Positions 1 to 6,925 are shown, counted from the stretch's first letter. The stretch is 13,381 nt of DNA from DATDTB01 sp035291025 (GCA_035291025.1 DATDTB010000024.1:1-13381); one strand, 5' to 3'. The notes: a model not told the origin generated them from the letters alone. Program-made: numbers and translations.

Positions 1-1497
1 GGAAGCGTCCCGGGAAAGTGCTACACTAACTGCTTCACTGGCTGTGACTCTGACTGCAGGCCAAAAGAGATATGCGGCGACGGGGTTTGCCAGGAAAGCG
101 AGAAGTCTTGCAAGACGTCTTGCGCGCAGGCGGTTGTCCGCGGCGGTTTTGACGAGGAAGCAATTAAGTCGCAAACAGAGCAATGCGAGTCTTACTGTTC
201 TACGAACTGCCCGCGTGACTGTGATATTGAAAAAAGGTACTGCGGTGACGGGGTATGCGAGGACTACGAAAAACAGAAAGTGTGCGAGGCTTCAGCTTGC
301 CCGCCTTGCCCCGCTGGCGCTGACTGCTCCCCGTGCGCCCCGCCCGTTTGCGAGTCTTACTGCAGGGTTGACTGCCGGGACGACTTGGCTGGTTCTTTGC
401 ACGTCTGGACGCAGAACTTTGAATACTACTACGGCAACCCAGTCGAGTTGTATGCAAAAGTCGTTGACTCTGACGGTTCTCCAGCCACCCCGGAAGAGGG
501 AACGGCGGTTTACTACAATGGAAGCTGGGATTCCACTGAAATGCTGAGGCTCATGGCCTTTGACTCCTCGCTTGGCTACTATGTTTCAAGGATTGAATCC
601 ATACAGCCAGGCACTTACTCAGCCAGCGTGACAGCCCGGTTTTCTTCCGGCTTCACTGCCTCTGGCGAGACCAAGTTTAGGGTCCACCAAAAAGACAAGG
701 ACTACTGCGGGGATGGCGTGTGCAGCTCGCTTGAATCCGGGCAGATTTGCGAGACTTGCCCGGCGTGCGCTGAAGGCGAGGCATGCAAGCCGTGCGGCGG
801 GTGCCGCGTTGTGTGCCCCGAGGACTGCGGCGGCAGGAAGTACGAGTACTGCGGTGACGGCGTTTGTTCTGGTTATGAGGCAGTGACTTGCCCGGCGCGC
901 GCCCTTCCAGTAACGCCAACAGCGACTGAGGCGAGCGTTGAAACGCAAACACGTTCCGGTTTCCCTGCGCCAGCCACTGCAACCACTGCGACTGGCTTCA
1001 AGGGGGGAACCGCTTTCGCTTTGGATTGCGTTGAGTGTCCAAGGGACTGCAAGACTGACTCTTACTGCGGTGACGGAGTGTGCACGGCGGAAGAGGAAAA
1101 CGTTTACTGCAAGGAGGACTGCAGGGAAGTGAATGGAGTGAGGGATTGCGAAAAAGTGTGCACCACGTCTTGCCAGCCGGACTGCAGGTTTTCCTTGACC
1201 CCTGAGCCTTCGCCTGAAGGAAGGGAAAAGTGCCGCGGCCTTGGCTGTTACTTCAATGGAACGTGCCTTCCAGTGGGCAACCGAGTTGCTGACTCGGAGA
1301 AAAAGCTTTACTGCGGAGCAGGCGGCGAGTTCGAGGCCCAGCTAGACCTTGAGGCGCCGTGCCAGAACTCTTACGAGTGCGAAAGCAACTTCTGTTCTTC
1401 CGGCAAGTGCCTGGACATAGAAAAAAGACTGGAGAGGACCGAGAACTTGCTCGAGCAAATCCTCGGCTTCCTCCGCAGGCTATTTGGCTTGAGTTAA
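1..1497 (+). CDS. Cysteine-rich repeat surface protein, 5'-truncated by window edge
   Basis: The frame is open from base 1 to the TAA at 1495-1497, giving 498 residues with no start visible, so any signal peptide lies outside the window. The protein is extremely rich in paired Cys and carries five CGDGVC motifs, usually followed by an acidic segment and a CxxDC or CPxDC ending. This pattern recalls the Cys-rich 'CGDGVCxxxE...DC' repeats of secreted archaeal and bacterial proteins. Between the second and third copies (about bases 385-700) sits a Cys-free, beta-rich segment with PVELYAKVVDSDGSP, resembling an Ig-like or macroglobulin-type domain. Near the end there is a PCQNSYECESNFCSSGKC module and then a leucine-rich amphipathic tail (EKRLERTENLLEQILGFLRRL). 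Extracellular disulfide-bonded location is inferred from composition. No enzymatic motif is seen. About bases 889-1023 the Cys pattern breaks down and the translation becomes Thr/Ala-rich (see findings). It is convergent with the FKBP gene. Confidence 0.8.
   Translation, partial: GSVPGKCYTNCFTGCDSDCRPKEICGDGVCQESEKSCKTSCAQAVVRGGFDEEAIKSQTEQCESYCSTNCPRDCDIEKRYCGDGVCEDYEKQKVCEASACPPCPAGADCSPCAPPVCESYCRVDCRDDLAGSLHVWTQNFEYYYGNPVELYAKVVDSDGSPATPEEGTAVYYNGSWDSTEMLRLMAFDSSLGYYVSRIESIQPGTYSASVTARFSSGFTASGETKFRVHQKDKDYCGDGVCSSLESGQICETCPACAEGEACKPCGGCRVVCPEDCGGRKYEYCGDGVCSGYEAVTCPARALPVTPTATEASVETQTRSGFPAPATATTATGFKGGTAFALDCVECPRDCKTDSYCGDGVCTAEEENVYCKEDCREVNGVRDCEKVCTTSCQPDCRFSLTPEPSPEGREKCRGLGCYFNGTCLPVGNRVADSEKKLYCGAGGEFEAQLDLEAPCQNSYECESNFCSSGKCLDIEKRLERTENLLEQILGFLRRLFGLS
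73..1083 (+). repeat. Five dispersed CGDGVC-coding repeats
   Basis: The motif Cys-Gly-Asp-Gly-Val-Cys is encoded at 73-90, 241-258, 706-723, 850-867 and 1066-1083. At the DNA level three copies (starting 238, 847 and 1063) share tactgcggtgacgg exactly, while the third copy has ggggatgg in place of ggtgacgg. The spacing is irregular (168, 465, 144 and 216 bases), so these are protein-domain repeats rather than a DNA array. The D-x-G core with flanking Cys could bind a metal such as calcium, but that is a guess. Confidence 0.85.
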
Positions 1498-1515
1498 GAA
1501 AAGACTCTTTTTCTT
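1496..1515. terminator. Possible shared terminator between convergent genes
   Basis: The 21-base gap between the two convergent stop codons holds an inverted repeat: AAGAAAA and TTTTCTT arms around a six-base loop, starting in the + gene's stop codon. T-rich runs follow on the + strand (1508-1515 and again 1525-1540), and TCTTTTCTT follows on the - strand. Archaeal transcription commonly ends at T-rich tracts, so this could serve both genes. The arms are AT-rich and the hairpin would be weak. Confidence 0.35.
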
Positions 1516-1518
1516 GGC

Positions 1519-2127
1519 TCAGCTTTTTTCCTTTTTCTCTATTTTCACCACTTTTATCTTGAACACCAAGGTCTTTCCGGCAAGGGGCGGGTTGAAGTCA
1601 ACAGTGATAGTGTCACTGCTTACGCTGGTCACAACGCCTTGGACTGGCTGGTCGTTGACCGTTCCGGAGGCAATCATTCCCTCTGCGACCTCCTGGGAGG
1701 CGAACTGTTCGCGTGGAATCAAAGCTATCAGTTCTTGTTTTTTCGCCCCGTAAGCCTTTTCAGGCGGTATGGTAACGGTTTTTTCCTCGTTCAACTTCAT
1801 TCCTACAACTGCTTCGTCAAACCCCTGGATTAGCTCGCCGGAGCCAACGGCAAAGCTCAAGGGCTCGCGGCCTTCGCTTGAGTCAAAGACCGTGCCGTCT
1901 TCCAGGCTCCCCGTGTATTCGACGCTTACAAAGTCCCCTAAAGCTATCACTGGCTGTCCCAAGTTCATTCCCGCCATCAAAACCACCCCCAAAACCAGCA
2001 CGGCTAGCAAGTGCAATGGCTTTACTTCAAAGCCAACTCCCTTCGCTTGCTTTTGCGTTTCAGGCGCCGGCTTTGCTGGCGCGCTTGCTTGAGCGCTTTT
2101 TACTCTTTGCAGTTTCTTTTTTTTCAT
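1519..2127 (-). CDS. Membrane-anchored FKBP-type peptidyl-prolyl cis-trans isomerase (SlyD-like)
   Basis: It encodes 202 residues. A Lys-rich and then Ala/Pro-rich N-terminus leads to one hydrophobic segment at about residues 38-54 (HLLAVLVLGVVLMAGM), which I read as a signal anchor. The FKBP core follows: GDFVSVEYTGSLEDGTVFDSS, then GSGELIQGFDEAVVGMKLNEEKTVTIPPEKAYG. An insert-in-flap region comes next, and the protein ends with the family's PLAGKTLVFKIKVV strand. The usual NHPLAG histidine is Pro here (NPPLAG). The role is proline isomerisation and chaperoning of proteins, probably on the outer face of the membrane (location inferred). I chose the ATG at 2127 because GGTGA lies just upstream; an in-frame TTG at 2175 has no such support. 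The 5' end overlaps the topoisomerase gene by 68 bases. It is the last gene of the - strand unit. Confidence 0.9.
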   Translation of the reverse strand: MKKKKLQRVKSAQASAPAKPAPETQKQAKGVGFEVKPLHLLAVLVLGVVLMAGMNLGQPVIALGDFVSVEYTGSLEDGTVFDSSEGREPLSFAVGSGELIQGFDEAVVGMKLNEEKTVTIPPEKAYGAKKQELIALIPREQFASQEVAEGMIASGTVNDQPVQGVVTSVSSDTITVDFNPPLAGKTLVFKIKVVKIEKKEKS

Positions 2128-4165
2128 TTCCTTCACCTTCTCTTTTTTTCCATCCCTCTTTCGACTTGCAGTCAATGGTGAGACACATTTCCCACCCTTT
2201 TCCTGCCTTGAGCCTGACTGCTATGACTGGGGCATTGCAGTGCTCGCACGCCCTCCCCAGAGCCTCTATCCCGCCGAAGCCCGGCAACGGATAAGTGTTC
2301 GTGCACTCCGGGTAGGAAGAGCAGCCGGCAAACCTTTTCCCGAGGCGCGAACGCCTGACTCCCAGCAATCCATTCCCGCACTTTGGGCACTTGCCCAGGG
2401 CCAGGTCCGCATTAATTGACGCCCTTAAGTCTTTTGAAATTACTTCCCTGTTTGACTCAATGCCTTTCACCACAACCCCTAAAACGTTTCTTGAGTCGTT
2501 CACTACCTCTTCCTGGGTCTTCCTTCCTATGGCGATCAAGTCCATGTCCTGCTCTAGTTTTGCAGTCGTGTCCGGAGTCGTCATTTCGGGGGCGTGTTTT
2601 TCAAGCGACTCAACCAAGGCGATTGACACGCCAGAAGGAGTGATTGACTTGGCTCCTGTTATGTAGTTCCTGTTGTAGAGCTTTTGAATGATTTCCGCCC
2701 GAGTGCTTTTTGTCCCCAGGTTTAATTTCTGCATTTCCCCAATCAATGACCCCTGCGAGTAGTTTGCCGGCGGCTGGGTTTCTTTTTCGTCAAAGTTTTT
2801 CCCAACGACCTTTGCGTAATCCCCTTCAACCATTTCCGGCAGTTCCACTTCGTTCAACTTGGAGTAAGGGTAGTGCTTTTTCCAGCCCGGCTTTGTCGTC
2901 GTCTGGCCCGTTGAGTAGTACTTTTCCCCGGAAATGTCGAAGTCGTACCTTGTCAGCGCAACTAGGGCGTCTTCGGATAGCGTGGCGAAAAACCTCCTAA
3001 CTATCAACTCGTAGACTTTCCATTCCACTGGATTTAGCTTTGACTTTGAGGCGACGCCGACTGGGTGGATTGGGGGGTGGTCTGGCGTGTTCTTGTTTCC
3101 GGCGCTCGCGTGCATTTTCCCCCCCAGCAGCTCTCTTGCCTCCCAGCCGAAGTCCTCTGAGCCGCTCAAAGTAGTCATTATTTCCCTCAAGTCTATTGAC
3201 GCAGGGTAGACGTTGCAGTCAGTCCTTGGGTAGGAAATGAACCCGTTCATGTACAAGTACTCAGCAATGCCCATGGCGCGCGAAGCGCCCAAGCCAACCG
3301 CGCTTGCGCTTTTCAGGAACTCCGTTGTGTTGAACGGGACGGGTTTTGCGATGATTTTCCTGGAACGCTTGACCCTGAGCAGCTTTGCAGTGTCCCCCGA
3401 GGCAGAGTGCGCCCTCGCTGCCTCTTCCTTGTCGTTGAACTTTCTCTTTTCATGCAGCGCCAGGAACTGGGCGTTCTTGGCTTCAAGGAGGGCGGAAACA
3501 ACCCAGTACTTTTCCGGCACGAACTTGCGGCGTTCTAGCTCGTTTTTCACCACCAAGGCAAGAGTGGGCGTCTGCACTCGCCCAACGGACAGGAAGTCCT
3601 TGCCGCCGCGTTGTGCGATGATTGAAACGAACCGCGTCAGCGCGGCCCCCCACACCAGGTCTATTTCCCTCCGCGCGTTGGCGCTTCCCGCCAAGTGGTA
3701 GTCAAAACCCGTTAGTTCCTTGAAGGACTGCCTTACTTCCTTTGGGGTCATCGCGGAAAACCTCGCCCGCGCGACTTCAAACGAGGCTTTGTGCTTTTTG
3801 AGTATTTCCAGCGCCTCCAACCCAATGGCTTCGCCTTCTCGGTCGTTGTCAGTCGCAATGGTGACTTTCTTGACTTTTGGCGCCAACTCCCTTAACGCGC
3901 TTTCTATTCCCGGCAGGGAAACGTAGTACTCGACTTGCGCCTTGGGCAGCTGCATTATCGTGGAAGAAAACCAGGACTTGTATTTTTTCGGGAAGTCAAC
4001 GTCCATTACGTGGCCCTTTAACGGGAAAACAGTCGTTTTCTCGCCGTCCAGTGAAAACTCCCACAATGGAATCCCGAAGCGTTCCCTTTCCACGCTTGAC
4101 CCGTTGCTTAGGATTTCCGCAATCCGCCTGCCGGCGATCTGTTTTTCCGTGACTATCAAGTGCAT
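2060..4165 (-). CDS. topA: DNA topoisomerase I (type IA), archaeal
   Basis: This 701-residue enzyme relaxes negatively supercoiled DNA by cutting and passing single strands. The Toprim domain is N-terminal (MHLIVTEKQIAGRRIAEIL) with the metal-binding DxDxE motif at D106, D108 and E110 (TDNDREGEA). The catalytic tyrosine is Y312 in GFISYPRTD. Other family blocks are SVGRVQTPTLALV, HPPIHPV and STRAEIIQKLYNRNYI. Two C4 zinc fingers sit near the end: C593/C596/C615/C621 (CPKCG...GCSSYPEC) and C640/C643/C661/C666. A Lys/Ser-rich tail follows. There is no helicase domain, so it is not reverse gyrase. The ATG at 4165 starts one base after the upstream kinase gene's TAA, which suggests translational coupling. 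An in-frame TTG at 4183 lies inside that gene and is less likely. Confidence 0.96.
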   Translation of the reverse strand: MHLIVTEKQIAGRRIAEILSNGSSVERERFGIPLWEFSLDGEKTTVFPLKGHVMDVDFPKKYKSWFSSTIMQLPKAQVEYYVSLPGIESALRELAPKVKKVTIATDNDREGEAIGLEALEILKKHKASFEVARARFSAMTPKEVRQSFKELTGFDYHLAGSANARREIDLVWGAALTRFVSIIAQRGGKDFLSVGRVQTPTLALVVKNELERRKFVPEKYWVVSALLEAKNAQFLALHEKRKFNDKEEAARAHSASGDTAKLLRVKRSRKIIAKPVPFNTTEFLKSASAVGLGASRAMGIAEYLYMNGFISYPRTDCNVYPASIDLREIMTTLSGSEDFGWEARELLGGKMHASAGNKNTPDHPPIHPVGVASKSKLNPVEWKVYELIVRRFFATLSEDALVALTRYDFDISGEKYYSTGQTTTKPGWKKHYPYSKLNEVELPEMVEGDYAKVVGKNFDEKETQPPANYSQGSLIGEMQKLNLGTKSTRAEIIQKLYNRNYITGAKSITPSGVSIALVESLEKHAPEMTTPDTTAKLEQDMDLIAIGRKTQEEVVNDSRNVLGVVVKGIESNREVISKDLRASINADLALGKCPKCGNGLLGVRRSRLGKRFAGCSSYPECTNTYPLPGFGGIEALGRACEHCNAPVIAVRLKAGKGWEMCLTIDCKSKEGWKKREGEGNEKKETAKSKKRSSKRASKAGA

Positions 4166-4166
4166 T

Positions 4167-4688
4167 TTACTTTCCCTTCGCAATTTTTGCTATTGCTGCC
4201 GCGGTTTGTTTTGCATTCAAGCGCGAGTTGTCCACTGAATGCCAGTGCCCGGCGCTTTTTGTTTCGTGGAATCTTTCGTGAAGCGTCAGGAAGCGTTCGG
4301 TCCATTTCTTGGTCTCTTTCCTTTTCCTGAGCCTGCCGCGTAGCACGCGTTCGTGGGGCAGCAAAGCAAAAACGTGCACTTTGTAGCCTTTGAGGCTTTC
4401 CTCGTAGTACTTGAATGCCTCGCCTGACAGCAAAACGTCGTCAATGAACACCGTAAAGCCTTCTTTTAGAAAGTTTCTTGCAATTGCTATTGAATTGTTG
4501 GTCGCAAGGCGTAATTGTTTTCCTGCCTTTTTCCCTTCGTTGGGGCTGGAGTAGCCGTTTTTCACCATTTGCCTCAAGGAATCAACTTCCACGACTGCTG
4601 TTTTCTTGAACATTTTCGCGAGCTGGTTTGCTGTCGCAGTCTTACCGCTGCCGCCTGTTCCAGTGATAATGCATGCGAAGGGTTTCAT
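4167..4688 (-). CDS. P-loop kinase, AAA_33/adenylate-kinase-like, substrate unknown
   Basis: It encodes 173 residues. The Walker A motif GTGGSGKT is at residues 10-17, right after the first beta strand (ACIIT). A VFIDDVLL strand at 80-87 resembles the Walker B or acidic strand of small nucleoside and metabolite kinases. An Arg-rich stretch at about 117-124 (RGRLRKRKE) fits a LID arginine cluster. The C-terminus has LHERF...HWHSVDNSRLNAKQTAAAI, a common end layout in AAA_33-type kinases, in which a conserved Asp/Asn near the last strand precedes a terminal helix. It probably phosphorylates a small molecule or RNA; the substrate cannot be named. Zeta-toxin or chloramphenicol-phosphotransferase relatives are alternatives at the fold level. 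The ATG is preceded by GGTGGTGG. The regulator gene ends 38 bases upstream, and topA starts one base after its stop. Confidence 0.75.
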   Translation of the reverse strand: MKPFACIITGTGGSGKTATANQLAKMFKKTAVVEVDSLRQMVKNGYSSPNEGKKAGKQLRLATNNSIAIARNFLKEGFTVFIDDVLLSGEAFKYYEESLKGYKVHVFALLPHERVLRGRLRKRKETKKWTERFLTLHERFHETKSAGHWHSVDNSRLNAKQTAAAIAKIAKGK

Positions 4689-4726
4689 GTTCCACCACCC
4701 AGAAACCGCGCTTCCGAGCAGCCGGC

Positions 4727-5239
4727 TTAGAATTCTTCCCCTGGTTCTTCGGGAATGAATTCCAGCATTTCCGTCTGCCCCAGGCTCGAGACCGGCGAGT
4801 AGCGCTCGTCCTTCAATGTTGACAAGGCAATAGTGGAGTTAACGTCCAGCACGCCGTCAATCTTTCCCAAGTCTTCAATGAACTTCCGCGTCTGCTTCAG
4901 GTTCGGGGAGAGTATTTTCATTAACACGTTGTAATAGCCAATGGTTTGGTACAGGCTGCAAACCAAGTCGGACTTTGTCAGTTCTTGCACGACTTTGGAG
5001 GTCTTTGGCAGCTCTGTCCGGAGGCCAACGTAAACTGGGTGGTTGAGTCCGAGCACGTCCAAGTCCAGCACGGCCGTGAACCCGCGGAGCACTTTCTTTT
5101 TCTGCAGCCTTTCCACGCGCCTTTTTATTGCAACGTCGCTCAATCCCACTTCTTTTGCTATTGTGCTGAACGACATTCGCCCGTCGCGTATCAGCATTTG
5201 CATTATCTTGAAGTCTATCTTGTCCAAGTTAGCGGCCAA
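4727..5239 (-). CDS. Lrp/AsnC-family transcription regulator
   Basis: It encodes 170 residues from the TTG at 5239. The N-terminal AsnC helix-turn-helix is clear: LDKIDFKIMQMLIRDGRMS, then TIAKEVGLSDVAIKRRVERL and KKKVLRG (residues 5-55). A RAM ligand-binding and oligomerisation domain follows (VYVGLRTELP...DLVCSLYQTIGYYNVLMK...DGVLDVNSTIALSTLKD). An acidic tail ends the protein. These regulators form dimers to octamers and respond to amino acids or other small ligands; the ligand here is unknown. The frame opens earlier, at a TTG at 5275, but the TATA box at 5288-5295 would place the transcript start near 5265, after that codon. The TTG at 5239 (or 5227) is therefore more likely, with a G-run just upstream. 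It is the first gene of the - strand unit and divergent from the NrdD-like gene; autoregulation through the palindrome is likely. Confidence 0.9.
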   Translation of the reverse strand: MAANLDKIDFKIMQMLIRDGRMSFSTIAKEVGLSDVAIKRRVERLQKKKVLRGFTAVLDLDVLGLNHPVYVGLRTELPKTSKVVQELTKSDLVCSLYQTIGYYNVLMKILSPNLKQTRKFIEDLGKIDGVLDVNSTIALSTLKDERYSPVSSLGQTEMLEFIPEEPGEEF

Positions 5240-5283
5240 AAAACCCCCCCACTGCTTCCCCTTTTCCTTACACAAGCACGCAA

Positions 5284-5304
5284 AAAGTTAATATACTTAA
5301 CTTT
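5284..5304. promoter_or_regulatory. 21-bp palindrome overlapping a TATA box: likely operator/promoter
   Basis: Two perfect 8-base arms, AAAGTTAA and TTAACTTT, flank a 5-base TATAC centre. Read on the - strand, TATATTAA at 5295-5288 fits an archaeal TATA box for the regulator gene. Read on the + strand, TTAATATA at 5288-5295 could serve the NrdD-like gene with a leader of about 90 bases. Archaeal Lrp-type regulators often bind palindromes at their own promoter and block TBP/TFB or RNA polymerase, so this is a good autoregulation site. The binding itself is inferred. Confidence 0.6.
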
Positions 5305-5357
5305 CCTGGTGCTTTTTCTTTGGTTTCCTAATCCTAGTTGTGTTTTTTGGGTCACTG

Positions 5358-5366
5358 CTTTTTAAC
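5358..5366 (+). promoter_or_regulatory. Possible TATA box for the NrdD-like gene
   Basis: CTTTTTAAC would place a transcript start near 5389, leaving a short leader of about 20 bases before the ATG at 5408. No clear ribosome binding site precedes that ATG. This is weak on its own, and the TATA element in the palindrome is an alternative. Confidence 0.3.
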
Positions 5367-5407
5367 GCCTTTTCTCCCATGTTCCTTTCCAAGTGGCGCT
5401 TGATTGA

Positions 5408-6916
5408 ATGGAGTTGTTTTGCTTGCTGGTTGACGCGAAGGTTCAAAAAATATGCAAGGAATGCGAGGGGTTGGGCGCGAACGAATGGGTCGTTGCCGAG
5501 CTGGCTGACGTTTTGGCGCTGCACCAGGAAAAAACTCTGGAGCAGTTAAAGGGCGTGGCGGTCCAGGCCCTTGAAAAACTGCAGCCGGAAATAGCGCACG
5601 CCTACGAGTCTTACACTAAGATGCAAGTCCGCCAGTCCAACCAGACCCTGGCGTCTTTTGACAAGGAAAAAATAACAGAGTCCCTGGTGAGGGAGACACG
5701 GCTTCCAAGGGGCGTTTCGGAAAAGATTGCCCGCGAAATAGAGCAGGAGCTGAAGTCCTTGAACGTGAAAACCGTGAGCTCCATACTGATCCGAGAACTC
5801 GTCAACGCAAAACTCGTCCAGTACGGCTTCGAGGACGCGAAAATTAAGTACAGCCGCGTCGGGCTGCCGGTCTTCGACGTCCAGGTGCTCTTGTCGCAGG
5901 CAAAGTCCAACCCTGGCGTTGTGAAAAGGCTTGTTTCAAGCGCCGTCATGACCCAGTACACCATGCTTGACTTGCTTCCGAAAAACGTTGCAGAGTCCCA
6001 CTTGTCCGGCAACTTCTTCATTGGCAGCCTTGAAGAGTTCCCATTGAAGGTTTTCAGCGCTTTTTCCTCAAAGAAGGACGCTGACTTGGCCCTGCTTTCA
6101 AGTTTTTCAATGCACGTCTGCGCATCCCAGCCTGAAGGGCAGCGATTCCTTGACTCTTTTGTGGTCGGAGTTTCAAGTGACTTTTCCAACGCTGGCGGGG
6201 CGAACGCGCACGAGCTCAAGTTCAAGGTCTCCAACGGCGCCTTTAACAGGAAGTCCTTGAAGAAACTCTTCGAGCCCAACTACTTCAAGGCGCCCGTGTT
6301 CGCCTTCCTTGACGGCTCCGGAGTCCCCGGGCCTTCCGAAGTGTTCTTGCGCGAAAAAAAAGACGAAGTGTTCTTGCTGGAAAAAGTCAGCGCCAACCTC
6401 CCAAAGCTTGCCTTGGAGTCGAAGTACAGCAAGGCCTTGTTTTACTCAAGACTTGAAGAGCTGGCTGGGATGGCTTCGCAGTGCCTAGTGGTCAAGCAGG
6501 GCGCGTTGGACGGCTCAATGGTTTCCGAGTACGGCTTGAGGCCCGAGGCAATGAACAGCGTCTTGTCGCTTCACGGCTTGGTTGACGTTTCGTCAAAGTT
6601 TTCAGAGTCCGCGGTTTCAGACGACTCCACTGTCCAGGAAGCCCTTGAAGTCCTTGACTTTTTCTCAAAAGCCCTTTCAAGCGATTGGCTGCTGTCCAGT
6701 TCCGACCACTTGCTTCAAAGCGACCCGGCTTGCCGCCGTTTTTGTGCCGTGAACAAAGAACTGGGGCTTAACGGGAAAAACGTCGGGGCAGAGGATGCCT
6801 TGCTGTTTTACTCAAGGCTTGACTCAAGGCTTTCCGGGGGCTTTTCCTTGAAGGCCGAAGGCGAAGAAGAAGCGTTTAAGCTGCTGAAAGAAGGCGTGCC
6901 CCAAGTGCGCGTTTAA
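5408..6916 (+). CDS. NrdD-like ATP-cone protein lacking the glycyl-radical end (putative pseudoenzyme)
   Basis: It encodes 502 residues. Residues 74-150 read as an ATP-cone (VRQSNQTLASFDKEKITESL ... IRELVNAKLVQYGFEDAKIKYSRV). Residues 10-73 look like the C-terminal part of a second, degenerate cone (TLEQLKGVAVQALEKLQPEIAHAYESY). Residues 151-212 follow archaeal NrdD closely: GLPVFDVQVLL, then QYTMLDLLPKNVAESHLSGN, where the usual HxxGDIHIHDL has become HLSGNFFIGSL. Later NrdD-like blocks are KVSANLPKLALES (327-339; family 'INLPR'), LSLHGL, and SDPACRRFCAVNKEL (438-452; family 'TPAE'). The protein stops where NrdD normally continues into its C-terminal metal site and glycyl-radical loop; no RVxGY-like motif or CxxC pair is present. 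Ribonucleotide reduction is therefore unlikely. Nucleotide sensing or a regulatory role is a guess. A stop codon directly precedes the ATG, so the start is near fixed. It is divergent from the Lrp regulator. Confidence 0.72.
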   Translation: MELFCLLVDAKVQKICKECEGLGANEWVVAELADVLALHQEKTLEQLKGVAVQALEKLQPEIAHAYESYTKMQVRQSNQTLASFDKEKITESLVRETRLPRGVSEKIAREIEQELKSLNVKTVSSILIRELVNAKLVQYGFEDAKIKYSRVGLPVFDVQVLLSQAKSNPGVVKRLVSSAVMTQYTMLDLLPKNVAESHLSGNFFIGSLEEFPLKVFSAFSSKKDADLALLSSFSMHVCASQPEGQRFLDSFVVGVSSDFSNAGGANAHELKFKVSNGAFNRKSLKKLFEPNYFKAPVFAFLDGSGVPGPSEVFLREKKDEVFLLEKVSANLPKLALESKYSKALFYSRLEELAGMASQCLVVKQGALDGSMVSEYGLRPEAMNSVLSLHGLVDVSSKFSESAVSDDSTVQEALEVLDFFSKALSSDWLLSSSDHLLQSDPACRRFCAVNKELGLNGKNVGAEDALLFYSRLDSRLSGGFSLKAEGEEEAFKLLKEGVPQVRV

Positions 6917-6925
6917 GGCGCGCGT

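Noticed and set aside
44..547. Open frame of 167 codons in the second + frame
   Set aside because: It is an Arg/Thr/Leu-rich shadow of the Cys-rich protein's frame, which is open over the same bases and has clear repeat motifs.
73..1083. Repeats considered as a CRISPR array or DNA repeat array
   Set aside because: Copies are short, unevenly spaced and vary at third codon positions while keeping the protein motif, so they are protein-domain repeats.
2128..2175. FKBP start at an upstream TTG (2175)
   Set aside because: It has no ribosome binding site and lies deeper inside topA. The ATG at 2127 has a GGTGA site and gives a normal Lys-rich lead to the membrane segment.
5340..5549. Possible upstream extension of the NrdD-like gene to complete the first ATP-cone
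   Set aside because: The in-frame codon before the ATG at 5408 is TGA, and the overlapping open frame in this interval shows no ATP-cone FD-type motif.
5611..6279. 222-codon open frame on the - strand opposite the NrdD-like gene
   Set aside because: It is Ser/Thr/Phe-rich antisense of the real gene, with no recognisable motif; the + frame carries the family blocks.
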